Made by a program: the position numbers and the translations under genes
The notes under the pieces: generated by a model
Told to the model about the DNA's origin: nothing
The model's database searches: none
The model's input: only the letters and a program-made list of their open reading frames with translations
Assembly (NCBI RefSeq): GCF_001418655.1
Contig: NZ_LIQZ01000115.1
Span: 1-48,826, forward strand
DNA: 48,826 nt
Direction of reading: 5' to 3'
From: Streptomyces phaeochromogenes
GTDB taxonomy: Bacteria; Actinomycetota; Actinomycetes; Streptomycetales; Streptomycetaceae
Part shown: piece by piece, positions 25,086 to 34,339 of the stretch
How positions within the stretch are numbered: the first letter of the stretch is position 1
How the letters are laid out: each line of letters starts with the position of its first letter

Positions 25086-27014
25086 ATGTTCGAGCCGCCT
25101 TCCGACACCAGGACGACGCTCGGCAGACATCGAACGCCGGCATCCGACGTCGACGCGTTGGCCGTGGGACGCCTGACACCAGGTACCGCGCGCCGGATCC
25201 GCGCCGTGGAACGCAGTCGTCGCATGCTCATGGTGCGCGCCGTGGCGGAGACCGCACGGGAGTGTGCGGTGGACGCCGGTCCAGCGCTGCCATCGTTGCG
25301 AATCGCCCTGGATCTCCTGCTCCGGGCGGAGCAGGCCCGCCCCGACGTGGTCGTCGACCTTCTGGAGCATCCCGGTACCGGCATCTGGGCGGTACGCGTC
25401 CTGGAACGTCTGCGCGACGGCGACAAGATTCCGCACGAAGGCCGGGACGGGTTGCCCTTGTGGGCGGAACTCGGATACCTGCACTGCTTGGCAGCCGCCG
25501 CGGCACTACGCTCGGGAACTGAGGGAACGATTCGCTTACCGGTGCGCGAAGGCTGCGTGGCGCTGCCGACGCTGGGCAGGATCCGCCTCCCTGTGGCGAT
25601 GGACGACGAGGCTCGAACACCTGCCGTCGTCACTCTCCGCATCCCCCGTGCGGGATCCGGCCCGGCGGAGCTGACCGCGGGCGAACGCCGACTGAGTCTG
25701 CCCGCTGATCCGGGCCGGACGTCGAGCAACTGGCAGCCGGTGCGCAGGGCCGCCTGGGACCCTGAGAGGAGCGCTTTTCCCCTGGTTCTGGAGGACTGCG
25801 ATCCGTACCGGGACTTCCGCGCGCAGACATTGCCCTCGTCCAGCGTCTCGCTGAGCCACGATCAGGCTCAACGCTGGCAGCAACTGCTACGTGAAGCAGG
25901 GCAGTTACTGTCCGCCAGGCACCCACAGGCAACGGAGTTGCTGGCCGCCACACTGCGGGTCGTCGTCCCGTTGCCGGCCGCGCCTCGGTTCCGCACCGCC
26001 AGCGCCTCCTACAGCGAAGCCTTCGGCAGCGCATTGATCTCGCTGCCCCCCGATCCGGTCGAACTGGCCGTGACGATGGTTCACGAGGCCCGGCACTCCG
26101 TCCTCAACGGCCTGTTGCATCAACTCCCGCTGTTCGACGAGGACTCGCCGGGTGCGGAGGATCCGCTGTTCTACGCCCCGTGGAGGGGCGACCCACGTCC
26201 GTTGTCAGGTGTGCTGCACGGCGCATACGCCTTCGCGGGCGTGACGGAGTTCTGGCGCGTCGAGCGCCGGGCGCTGAGCGGTCCTGCCGCTGACCTCGCC
26301 CACTTCGAGTACGCCGTCTGGCACACGGCGGTCGGGGAGGCGCTGGCGACGCTGCGCACGTCGGCCGGGCTGACGGAGGCGGGCCGGCAGTTCGTCGAGC
26401 GGATGGCCGAAACGGCCGACGACTGGCCGTACGAGCCCGTACCGGGGTGGCCGGGAGAGCTGGCCCGTGCGGAAGGGGCCGATCTGCGGGCCGTCTGGCG
26501 AGCCCGGCACACCCGGCCGGACCTCGGTCAGGTGCGGGTGCTCACCGAGGCATGGAGCAGCGGTGCAGACCCGAGCACGGCGCCCGGTGTCCGCTCCCGC
26601 TTGCGGCCCGACCCACAGGCCAGCTCGCCCGATGCACGGGGTGAGCTGAGGCGCGTACGGCTGGCCGAGCCGGAGGCCTTGCTCACCCGGGCACGTGCCA
26701 ATGACGATACTTCGAACCGACCCTCCGCCCTGGTGGCTGCCGATGTCTCTCTGCTCCGCGGCGACGCGGCCCGCTCCGTGCGGGGCTACCTGGACGTGCT
26801 GACCGAATACCCCGGACTGCCTTCCGCCTGGGCCGGGTTGGGCCTGGCGCTGTCCGACGCCGGCCAACCCACCGCGGCGCATGCCCTTCTGCGCCGCCCG
26901 GAGGTGGTCCGAGCGGTTCACCAGCAGACACGTGAGCGGTGCGGGCGGTCGCCCGATCCGGTCGAGGTGGCCGACTGGATCGGGCGAAACCCCGCGGTGT
27001 GCGACGAGTCCTGA
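25086..27014 (+). CDS. aKG-HExxH-type peptide beta-hydroxylase family protein
   Basis: 642 aa. The diagnostic HExxH sits at 333-337 (VHEARHSVLNGLL), followed by the family's FAGVTEFWRV and HTAVGEALATL helices that supply further metal ligands. Members are annotated as HEXXH-motif peptide-modifying proteins of the FxSxx-COOH system; characterised relatives use Fe and 2-oxoglutarate to hydroxylate a beta carbon in a precursor peptide. The precursor gene ends 6 nt upstream, so they form one operon. The C-terminal about 70 residues look TPR-like (RSVRGYLDVLTEYPGLPSAW). Two TTA codons (residues 151 and 274) could make translation depend on the bldA tRNA. Confidence 0.85.
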   Translation: MFEPPSDTRTTLGRHRTPASDVDALAVGRLTPGTARRIRAVERSRRMLMVRAVAETARECAVDAGPALPSLRIALDLLLRAEQARPDVVVDLLEHPGTGIWAVRVLERLRDGDKIPHEGRDGLPLWAELGYLHCLAAAAALRSGTEGTIRLPVREGCVALPTLGRIRLPVAMDDEARTPAVVTLRIPRAGSGPAELTAGERRLSLPADPGRTSSNWQPVRRAAWDPERSAFPLVLEDCDPYRDFRAQTLPSSSVSLSHDQAQRWQQLLREAGQLLSARHPQATELLAATLRVVVPLPAAPRFRTASASYSEAFGSALISLPPDPVELAVTMVHEARHSVLNGLLHQLPLFDEDSPGAEDPLFYAPWRGDPRPLSGVLHGAYAFAGVTEFWRVERRALSGPAADLAHFEYAVWHTAVGEALATLRTSAGLTEAGRQFVERMAETADDWPYEPVPGWPGELARAEGADLRAVWRARHTRPDLGQVRVLTEAWSSGADPSTAPGVRSRLRPDPQASSPDARGELRRVRLAEPEALLTRARANDDTSNRPSALVAADVSLLRGDAARSVRGYLDVLTEYPGLPSAWAGLGLALSDAGQPTAAHALLRRPEVVRAVHQQTRERCGRSPDPVEVADWIGRNPAVCDES

Positions 27015-27017
27015 CAC

Positions 27018-27050
27018 GGACGTGGCCGTAAGGGCCCGCCCGGTCCGCGT
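27018..27050. terminator. G/C-rich dyad between convergent operons
   Basis: The 38-bp spacer between the two converging operons contains CGGAC...GTCCG arms enclosing GGGC-CC-GCCC. This is a plausible bidirectional terminator without a U-tract, as is common in Streptomyces. Confidence 0.4.
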
Positions 27051-27052
27051 CG

Positions 27053-30000
27053 CTACAGCGGCATCGGGTCGATGTCACAGTTGGCCAGCTTGTTGTCGGC
27101 TGCTGCAGCGGTGGCTGGGTGGTCGGCGCCGAGTACCCGTTCGTAGCGCACCAGCGTGTCCGCGCGCAAGGCATCGGCCTCTTCGACCCGGCCCAGCAGT
27201 CGCAGGCCAAGAGCGAGGTTGACGCCCGTGGCAAGGGTTGCAGGGTGGTCCTCTCCCAGCCGCAGCCGGCTCTGCTCCAGGGTGCGGACGCTGAGGTCCA
27301 CGGAGGCTTGGACCTCGCCCAGTTCATAGAGGTCGGCAGCGAGATTGGTGGAACAGGCCAGCACGTTCGGGTGATCGGAACCCAGCCTCTCGCCGAGGTC
27401 CGAAACGATCTGCTCGTTCAGTTGGCGAGCTTCCTCGGTGCGTCCCAGCAGCCTGAGGCAGACAGCGTGGTTGACCTGCGCGCCCAGAGCATGGGGATGG
27501 GTCGGCCCGAACAGGCGCTCATAGCCCTTGCATCCCTGGTCGCTCAGGTGGAGCGCCGACTGGAGATCGCCGCTGTGCCGGACGTCGACGGCGTGGGCGA
27601 GCAGCGCGGCCAGGGTATCGGGATAGCTGTCGCCGTAGCGGTTGCGGAACAGGGTGAGCGCCTTGGTGGAGAGCTCCAGTGCCTGTTGGTGACGGCCCGC
27701 TCGACGTTCCGCGACCGCCAGGCCACGATAGCTGCCGATGGTGTTGGGGTTCGTCGGCCCGAAGTTGTACTCGTAGCGTCCGGAAACTTCCTGCTGCTGG
27801 TCACGGGCCTCGACGTACTCGCCGGCCTCCTGGCGGTCGCCAGCCACTCCGGCCAGGGTGGCCAGGGTGGACAGCGCATTCTCGCCGAGTTCCTCCACCT
27901 TGCGGCGGTGGGTGTCCTGGTCCAGCTCCAGCGCCTCACGGAAGTCGCCGGTGAGGCGGAGATTCAGGGCGACTCGGTGAGCGACGATCAGAGTGGACAC
28001 GTCATTGGGCCCGTACAGGCGCCTGCTGGCCTCGAAGGTCTCCCGGTCCAACTGGGAGGCGGCCGTGAAGTCGCCGCGCATGCGGAGATCCCAGGCGAGC
28101 ATGCTGGTGATCTCCAGCGTCATCTCGTGCTCCGGGCCCAGTGTCTCGGTCATCGCCCGACGGGTGCGTTGGTCGAGTTCGTACGCCTTTTGGTAGTGGC
28201 CCAGGATGCGCAGCGCGTCGCCGTAGAGCTTGGCCGCCAGTAGCACGTGCTCATGGTTCTCGCCGTCGAGGCGTTTCCATGTGTCGTAGGCCTGCTGCGC
28301 CAGGTCACGAGACCCTTCGTGATCGCCCCACGAGAACATGTACTGGATCTCGTTGAGGATCAGCTGGCGCACCCAGGGGTCGGCGGACTCCACGGCGTGG
28401 CTGCTGAGCACGTGCGGGAGCAATTCGCCGTACTGCTGCCACTGGCGCGGGTCGCTCGGTGCGCCGGGGTCGCCCTTGGCGAGCAGGCGGTGCGCGCCGT
28501 TGCGCATCTGCTCCTTGAGCGCGTCCGGCATCTGGTTGATGAGCACGCGCTGGACCAACCGGTGCAGCTGGACGGTGTTGGTGCTGTGGTTGATTCTGGC
28601 CAGCGCGTACCGGTTAATCTCCCGGATGGCCCGGCCCAACCGGATCGGATCGCTCAGTGCGGCGGCGAGTTCCGGGGGAACCGGAGCGTCACGGACACCG
28701 GTCAGCAATCGCCGTGAAATCGGTTCGGGGGCGAAGAACGCGCATACCTGGAGAAGTTGCAGGGCCGCCGGGTGGTTCTTCTGAAGTCGCTCCAGCGAGA
28801 CGTTCCAGGCCGCGGCGACGGACAGCGGATAGTCCCGGGGAGGGTCGCTGACCATCAACTCGGCGGCCTGCTGTTCGAACAGTCGTAGATATTCGTCCGC
28901 GGGCATTCCGGTCTCGGAAAGCCAAACGGCGGCCTGCTCGATACCGAGGGGCAGATCGCCGAGAGTCTCGGCGAGCCGGTCCGCTGTGGGGTCGTCGAGA
29001 TTTGGCGCGCGCAACTGCAACAACTGGCGGCTTTCTTCGCGCGCGAAAACATCGACTTCCAATGGTCGTGCTGCGGTAGCCCATTGAGCGTTGCGAGAGG
29101 TCACGAGAATGCGTCCTGGGCCGTTGGTGGGAAAGAATTCGCGGACGGCTTCGGGGTCCTCCGCGTTGTCGAATACGAGCAGCCAGTTCTTGTACGGCTC
29201 GCCTACCCGCAGGGCCTCGATGACCGCGGGCACGGCCGTGTTGGCCTCGCCGGTACCGACCTCAAGTCCAAGCCGCCTGGCCAGCTCCACCAGCACCTGC
29301 CGGATCTGCTGCGACTGCTCGGAGGGGATCCACCAGACCACCTGATATTCGTTGATGTGGCGATAGACGTATTCAACGGCGAGCTGCGACTTCCCGACAC
29401 CGCCCATGCCCTGCAGGGCTTCCGGCAGGACGGCGGTGGTTCCCTCCTGCAGGCGACGGTGCAGGTCCTCCAGCAATTGCCCACGCCCGGTGAAGGCGCG
29501 GTTCCGTGGAGGTACGTTGCCCCAGACGGGCGGCGGTTTCTGCGCCCCATCTCCCCTCGTCCTTGCGGGGACAGGCTGCACGCCACTCACGGACACGATC
29601 CCTCCAGCGTCTTCAGGTTGCCCGGGCTCACCCACTCCAGTGGGAACGTGATCACTCCCACCGCCTAGGAGGGCGATTTCCGAACCGACATACTCACTAC
29701 TCTGTGTATCACGGTCATCACGCGGAATGGTGGCCGTGGTCTCGTGGGCGGAGGGACCCCGCTGACCGGCCCGTGCGGAAGCCGGTTCTTCCTCGGTTCG
29801 CAGTCGGTCATAGAGGACCGCCGCTGCCACTGTGTGCTGCCCGTCGAGGGCCTTCAACGCAGGCAGTGCGGGGGTGAGCCATGTTCGTACCCCGTCCAGG
29901 GGCACGAGGGCGGCACGGCTCGGGTCCGCCACAAGATCGCGCATTTGGCGCACGGCACCGCTGGCAGAACCCGGCAGGACTGTCGAAAGATGATCGAATA

Positions 30001-31537
30001 CCAGTTTCATCGCAAGAGCGGTTTCTCTGCGGGTCCCTTCGGCCAGCAGCTCCTGGCGCACGCCGGAGGCGAACTCCAACTCGACCCTTGCCGGTGCCGG
30101 GACATCGAGATCGGCCGGGGCCGGCTGCAGCAGTCCGCTCAGCAGCAACTCCGTCAGGTGCCAGGGGCGGGCCTCGGGCAGCAGCCTCTTGCGCAGCACT
30201 TCCAACATCGCCATGTTGACGGGGATCGCCGCGACGAGCTGGGCCAAGTGATAAGCGGTGGGGCTGAGTTGCGCCCTCAGCTGACGCACCCGGTCGGTCG
30301 GCGAGACCAGCGGCGGAGGGAACCGCGCGGGTGAGACGGCCTGCGCCCTCGCGGACACCGTCACGGCTCTCATAGTGTACTCAGCCGCCCGCTCATGGCG
30401 GACGAACCCGGCCCACGTACTCAGGGCCTCCGGAGTCAGTTCCAGCACCGGTACGGGCAGTGACGCGGCCATCGCGTCCTTGACGTCCGAATCGGTTCTC
30501 CCTAAGTCGAAGCCGTCCGGCCGATGCGACCACAGGCAGTTGGCCGCGACGGGGTCAGGGCTGCGCAGCAGGGTCCGGTGCGGGACCACGGCCATGCGCG
30601 ACCACAAATGCTCGGGCAGGACACTGACCACGGCCACGGGCATCCGGGCTGCCCATTGAGCCAGCACGCGTTGCCCGCTCCCGTCCCGCCAGCGACTCGC
30701 GTACAGATCGGTCAGCACCAGGGCCGTCTGCCGGCCGAAGGCATCGGGCAGGACAGGCGCACCCCCCTCGGATCCGACACCGTCCCCCGACCGCCAGGTG
30801 CACACCCGTACGTCGCGGAACACCCCCGAGCCCCTCATTGCCGCCGCGAACTGCGTGGCGGTTCGTGACCACAGGACCATGGAGTCCCCGGTGTCGACCA
30901 CCAGGGTCATGGTCAGCCAGCGCTCCCTGGCGGGCCGGAATCGAGGCACCCACACGCCCCGCTCCGCCCGGGACTCTGCCGTGGCCTCCTCGTCCAGCAC
31001 TCGCACCGTGCGCGAGCGCAGACGCCTGCGCAGCGGCAGAAGTGCCTTCTCGATCTGCCGGGACCGATCGAGCCCGGGACCGTCCTGGAGGTCCGAGAAC
31101 ACCGTCGAGCCGCTGGTCGACTCCGACTCCAACTCCGGCGCGCCGGCCAGGGAAACGGGCACACCGACGTGCGTCGGCCACAGCGGCGCCGGCGCCGCAG
31201 GAACCTCTTCGCCTTCCCCGGAACGGCTCGGCTCCTCAAGACGTCCTTTGCCGGCAGCTTCCAGTTCCTCCTCCAGCGGCACGTCGGCATCGGAAGGGTC
31301 GACAGGGCGGGGAGAAGAGCCATCGGCATCCGGGGACCGCTCGGCGGGCGTGGCGTTCCATGCCGCCTCGGCCCGAGCCTCGCGTACGGCTCGGACACGC
31401 AGGTCGAGCTGAACGGCCAGCCAGGCGACCTCACCGGCCTCGTGCAGCGTCAGATCGGGACAGGCCTCCTCGTGCGAGGCGATACCCGGCGCAGTACCGT
31501 CACTCGCCCTACCGTGGCGGGAGGGCGGCAGGGTCAT
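27053..31537 (-). CDS. fxsT: FxsT: SAV_2336/vWA - NB-ARC - TPR protein of the FxSxx-COOH / VMAP-type system
   Basis: 1494 aa, three modules. Residues 1-600 are the SAV_2336-type N-terminal region containing a vWA-like fold with a MIDAS-type VVDTGDSM near 211 and LVLTDLY further on. Residues about 680-960 are an NB-ARC STAND NTPase: P-loop GMGGVGKS (about 709), WLLVFDNAED as Walker B, and GRILVTSRN. From about 1080 to the end are tandem TPRs with repeated LG.DHP.TL..RV.LAL-like units. STAND proteins act as switch/oligomerisation platforms, with TPRs as the sensor. The vWA module is the expected partner of the MoxR ATPase, whose stop overlaps this start (ATGA). It is the last gene of a four-gene minus-strand operon. 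Confidence 0.92.
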   Translation of the reverse strand: MTLPPSRHGRASDGTAPGIASHEEACPDLTLHEAGEVAWLAVQLDLRVRAVREARAEAAWNATPAERSPDADGSSPRPVDPSDADVPLEEELEAAGKGRLEEPSRSGEGEEVPAAPAPLWPTHVGVPVSLAGAPELESESTSGSTVFSDLQDGPGLDRSRQIEKALLPLRRRLRSRTVRVLDEEATAESRAERGVWVPRFRPARERWLTMTLVVDTGDSMVLWSRTATQFAAAMRGSGVFRDVRVCTWRSGDGVGSEGGAPVLPDAFGRQTALVLTDLYASRWRDGSGQRVLAQWAARMPVAVVSVLPEHLWSRMAVVPHRTLLRSPDPVAANCLWSHRPDGFDLGRTDSDVKDAMAASLPVPVLELTPEALSTWAGFVRHERAAEYTMRAVTVSARAQAVSPARFPPPLVSPTDRVRQLRAQLSPTAYHLAQLVAAIPVNMAMLEVLRKRLLPEARPWHLTELLLSGLLQPAPADLDVPAPARVELEFASGVRQELLAEGTRRETALAMKLVFDHLSTVLPGSASGAVRQMRDLVADPSRAALVPLDGVRTWLTPALPALKALDGQHTVAAAVLYDRLRTEEEPASARAGQRGPSAHETTATIPRDDRDTQSSEYVGSEIALLGGGSDHVPTGVGEPGQPEDAGGIVSVSGVQPVPARTRGDGAQKPPPVWGNVPPRNRAFTGRGQLLEDLHRRLQEGTTAVLPEALQGMGGVGKSQLAVEYVYRHINEYQVVWWIPSEQSQQIRQVLVELARRLGLEVGTGEANTAVPAVIEALRVGEPYKNWLLVFDNAEDPEAVREFFPTNGPGRILVTSRNAQWATAARPLEVDVFAREESRQLLQLRAPNLDDPTADRLAETLGDLPLGIEQAAVWLSETGMPADEYLRLFEQQAAELMVSDPPRDYPLSVAAAWNVSLERLQKNHPAALQLLQVCAFFAPEPISRRLLTGVRDAPVPPELAAALSDPIRLGRAIREINRYALARINHSTNTVQLHRLVQRVLINQMPDALKEQMRNGAHRLLAKGDPGAPSDPRQWQQYGELLPHVLSSHAVESADPWVRQLILNEIQYMFSWGDHEGSRDLAQQAYDTWKRLDGENHEHVLLAAKLYGDALRILGHYQKAYELDQRTRRAMTETLGPEHEMTLEITSMLAWDLRMRGDFTAASQLDRETFEASRRLYGPNDVSTLIVAHRVALNLRLTGDFREALELDQDTHRRKVEELGENALSTLATLAGVAGDRQEAGEYVEARDQQQEVSGRYEYNFGPTNPNTIGSYRGLAVAERRAGRHQQALELSTKALTLFRNRYGDSYPDTLAALLAHAVDVRHSGDLQSALHLSDQGCKGYERLFGPTHPHALGAQVNHAVCLRLLGRTEEARQLNEQIVSDLGERLGSDHPNVLACSTNLAADLYELGEVQASVDLSVRTLEQSRLRLGEDHPATLATGVNLALGLRLLGRVEEADALRADTLVRYERVLGADHPATAAAADNKLANCDIDPMPL

Positions 31538-32682
31538 GCAGAACCAACTTCGTCAAGCCTCCGCCACAGCGAGTGCAGCAGCCGGTTCCAGGAGGCCTCA
31601 CCCGGGCCCGAGGGCGAGACGCGCAGGAATTCCGCATTCATCAGTTGGTCGGCGGCCAGGGTGCCACCCGCCAAGGCGCGTGCGAGGAAGTCGCGGATCA
31701 TCGCGGCACGTTCGCTCCCCTCACCGCCGGTGAACTGCGCCGCCAGCATCGCCGCGAGCCGGTCGGCGTCGGGCGGGGGCATCTCCAGGCTGAGGCAACG
31801 GCGCAGGAAGGCGGGAGGCAGGGATCGCTCGCCGTTGCTGGTGATCACCACGAAGGGAAAGGCCCGGCAACGGATCCGTCCCCGGCGCACCACAAAGGTG
31901 TCGTCGGGGTCGTCCGTGTGCACCTCGACCTCCGGCATCCGCGAACGCACCCTGGAGAGCTCGGGAATCTGGAATTCACCGTCCTCGAACGCCCCGAGCA
32001 GGTCATTGGCCAGGTCGGTGTCGGCCTTGTCGAACTCGTCGATCAGCAGCACCCGCGGAGTATCCCGGGGAATCAACGCGGTGCCGAGCGGGCCCAGTTG
32101 GACGAAGTCACCCAACCCATGGAGACCGTCAGAACCGCCATGCAGCGGAGCGTCGGCAGCCGACCCGTCCTCCGACAGCCGGCCCGCCGTTGTGGCGGAG
32201 CCGTGCAACGCGCCGCTCGCAGCGGCGTCCTGCACGCGCCCGATCGCGTCGTAGGCGTACAACCCCTCTTTGACGGTGGACCTGCTGGTGATCGTCCAGC
32301 GCAGGACACGACCGAGGCCGAGTTCGCGGCTGACCCGGTGAGCGAGGCTGGACTTACCGATTCCAGGAGGGCCGGTGACGATCAGCGGCCTGCGTAAGAA
32401 CAGCGCCACGTTGACCATGTCAGCCTCGTCGGAGGACGTACGAACCATCGCGTCAGACGCACCCAGACGGCGGCGGATCTCGGAGTCGTCGCGGGGAGCG
32501 GCGCCGGGGACGACAGGACCGCCGTCGAAGTCGCGCCAGGGAGGCGGCGGGGGCAGCCGGTCGGCCAGGGGCATGGAGGACACGTCACCCGTGCCGCCGT
32601 AGATCCACCAGTCATTGGCATCACCTGACGGCGCCGATGCGCCGCCAGGCACACGCGGCTCCTCCGGGACGTCGTTGCCCAT
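31534..32682 (-). CDS. MoxR-type AAA+ ATPase
   Basis: 382 aa from ATG 32682, preferred because AGGGGG lies 7 nt upstream; a GTG at 32781 would add 33 residues. A Pro-rich N-terminal segment with NDWWIYGGTGDVSS precedes the AAA domain. The P-loop is GPPGIGKSS (about 102), Walker B VLLIDEFDKAD (about 212), sensor 1 FVVITSNGERSLPPAF, and an arginine finger FLRRCL. MoxR ATPases remodel vWA-containing clients; the client here is probably the vWA region of FxsT directly downstream (4-nt overlap). Together with the VMAP gene upstream it supplies the MoxR part of a vWA-MoxR-VMAP conflict module. Confidence 0.9.
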   Translation of the reverse strand: MGNDVPEEPRVPGGASAPSGDANDWWIYGGTGDVSSMPLADRLPPPPPWRDFDGGPVVPGAAPRDDSEIRRRLGASDAMVRTSSDEADMVNVALFLRRPLIVTGPPGIGKSSLAHRVSRELGLGRVLRWTITSRSTVKEGLYAYDAIGRVQDAAASGALHGSATTAGRLSEDGSAADAPLHGGSDGLHGLGDFVQLGPLGTALIPRDTPRVLLIDEFDKADTDLANDLLGAFEDGEFQIPELSRVRSRMPEVEVHTDDPDDTFVVRRGRIRCRAFPFVVITSNGERSLPPAFLRRCLSLEMPPPDADRLAAMLAAQFTGGEGSERAAMIRDFLARALAGGTLAADQLMNAEFLRVSPSGPGEASWNRLLHSLWRRLDEVGSA

Positions 32683-32848
32683 AGCCACCCCCTCTCCCGG
32701 AACCCGGACCGGGTCCACTGGGCGACCGGCCCCGGATCCAGCGATGCCCGGTTTCGATCGATTGTCGTGCTGGCCAGTCACGAATAGCGTTGTGACCGGC
32801 GGTCAGGTCGGTCACACCCTAGTGGGTCGTGCAGCGCCTCGGTCGTTC

Positions 32849-34339
32849 TCAGATAATTGGCTCCGGCACCTCCGGGAGCCTGTTCGGGTCGTCCCATAGC
32901 ACGGCAATACGAGGGTTGGTGAATCCCTCGCCGCCATGGTCCCCCGTACGGGGAGCGGAGCGCAAGCGCGCCAACCGGTCCAGCGCCTGGCTCAATCGGC
33001 CCTCGAGCGCGCTCTCGGCCACGGTGTGCGCGTGTTCCGTCAGCGGCCCCGATCGGCTCCACAGCACCAGCGGCAGACCCGCCTGCAAGCCGACCAGCAA
33101 CTCGCTCTTACCACGCTGCCCGTCAGGTGGAGAACCCAAGGCCATGAGGACGACAGCGGGATCGTCCACGAGACGCGCGTAGAGATGGTCGTGCTGCGCG
33201 CCATCGCCTTCTTCGCAACGGTGCATCCGTGCGCCCCCCGCGGCATCGGTCAGTACGTCCCACCGCTCGTTCCACACCCTGTGCAACTGCAGTGCCTCCA
33301 TGCGCTCCAGGCTTCGTACGACGACCTTGTAGCCGTGCCCGATGGACGGTCCGCCGAACTCGCTGTCCCACACCTTCTCTTCCCCGAAGGCGCCGCGCCG
33401 GGACCACTCCTCCACCGGCTCATTCACCAGAGAGAAGGGGAGTATGAACTCGATTACGAGACCGCCCCGGTGGGCGCGGAGCCGTATCTCCTCACGGTCG
33501 AGAAGGATTGCCACATGGCGTCGCACCGCGGACACCGGCACGGAGCGCTCGTCGCGCCGGCGCGGCGCCCAGGCCGAACCGCTGTTCGCCCAGCAGGTGA
33601 TGTCGACCCGATCCGGCGAACCAGTCGACGGTGCGAGCCGGATGAGCAGATGGGCCGGATGTCCGGGCTCGGTGCGCCATCTGCCCGTGTGCGTACGGGA
33701 ATCGTCCAGAATCCATTGGGCTTCCAGGTTGTCCTGGACGGTGGTGCGGACATGGCGGTTCGTCCAGGACCGGATCGCGTCCCCGCGCTCTGGAGTGAGC
33801 ACGACCGCGAGTTCCTGCAGGAACCGCAGGGTGCGCGGAGCTCCGTCCGCGGGACGGTTGGTGTGCCCGAGCAGTTGGTAGGCGTCCCAAGCGGTGTGGA
33901 CGATGTCGGGCAACGGGCCAAAGTGGTCACCGGCCGCCGAGTGGTAGACGGCTGCAAGTTCCGGCACGGTGGTCCTGTCGAGCCCCGCCAACAGGGCGCT
34001 CAACTCGTGCTGGTCGGGTTCATCGAGGAGCGGAGCGACGACCGGGTGGGCCAGTGCCGCAGCATGTCGGGAGGGCAGGTCGTAGTCCGCCAAGTGCTGT
34101 ACGGACTCAGTGAGATGGCGCCAGCCGTCGGTCACGGATCCGAAGGCACGCACCATCACCACGATGTGGATCTTTTTGTCGTCGAACTCGGCCACGGACA
34201 GGCGCAGTCGTAGCCGCTCCATGGCATCGACCACGCAGATGCGGCGTACCTCCAGGTCGTCGAGCACCGACACCTTCATGAGAGCGTCCGCCAGTTGGGC
34301 TGCGGACTGCGAGTCCCGGGACGCCGCCGAGTCAGTCAT
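32849..34339 (-). CDS. VMAP-type protein (vWA-MoxR-associated) with N-terminal effector-associated domain
   Basis: 496 aa. Residues about 10-95 resemble effector-associated domain 2 (LADALMKVSVLDDLEVRRI, then KIHIVVMVRAF.S..DGWRHL). The middle (about 110-190) is a helical region (HELSALLAGLDRTTVPELAAVY). The C-terminal half has the VMAP-C pattern: VVLMALGSPPDGQ, AGLPLVLWSRSG and RIAVLWDDPNRLPE at the end. VMAP proteins are the third component of vWA-MoxR ternary systems and dock effectors through matching effector-associated domains. The trypsin-like gene immediately upstream has a similar C-terminal domain, and the genes overlap by 8 nt. Confidence 0.85.
   Translation of the reverse strand: MTDSAASRDSQSAAQLADALMKVSVLDDLEVRRICVVDAMERLRLRLSVAEFDDKKIHIVVMVRAFGSVTDGWRHLTESVQHLADYDLPSRHAAALAHPVVAPLLDEPDQHELSALLAGLDRTTVPELAAVYHSAAGDHFGPLPDIVHTAWDAYQLLGHTNRPADGAPRTLRFLQELAVVLTPERGDAIRSWTNRHVRTTVQDNLEAQWILDDSRTHTGRWRTEPGHPAHLLIRLAPSTGSPDRVDITCWANSGSAWAPRRRDERSVPVSAVRRHVAILLDREEIRLRAHRGGLVIEFILPFSLVNEPVEEWSRRGAFGEEKVWDSEFGGPSIGHGYKVVVRSLERMEALQLHRVWNERWDVLTDAAGGARMHRCEEGDGAQHDHLYARLVDDPAVVLMALGSPPDGQRGKSELLVGLQAGLPLVLWSRSGPLTEHAHTVAESALEGRLSQALDRLARLRSAPRTGDHGGEGFTNPRIAVLWDDPNRLPEVPEPII

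Noticed and set aside
24744..25484. 246-codon minus-strand frame opposite the FxsA-like and HExxH genes
   Set aside because: Antisense shadow; composition is that of the complementary strand of real coding sequence, and the plus strand carries recognised motifs.
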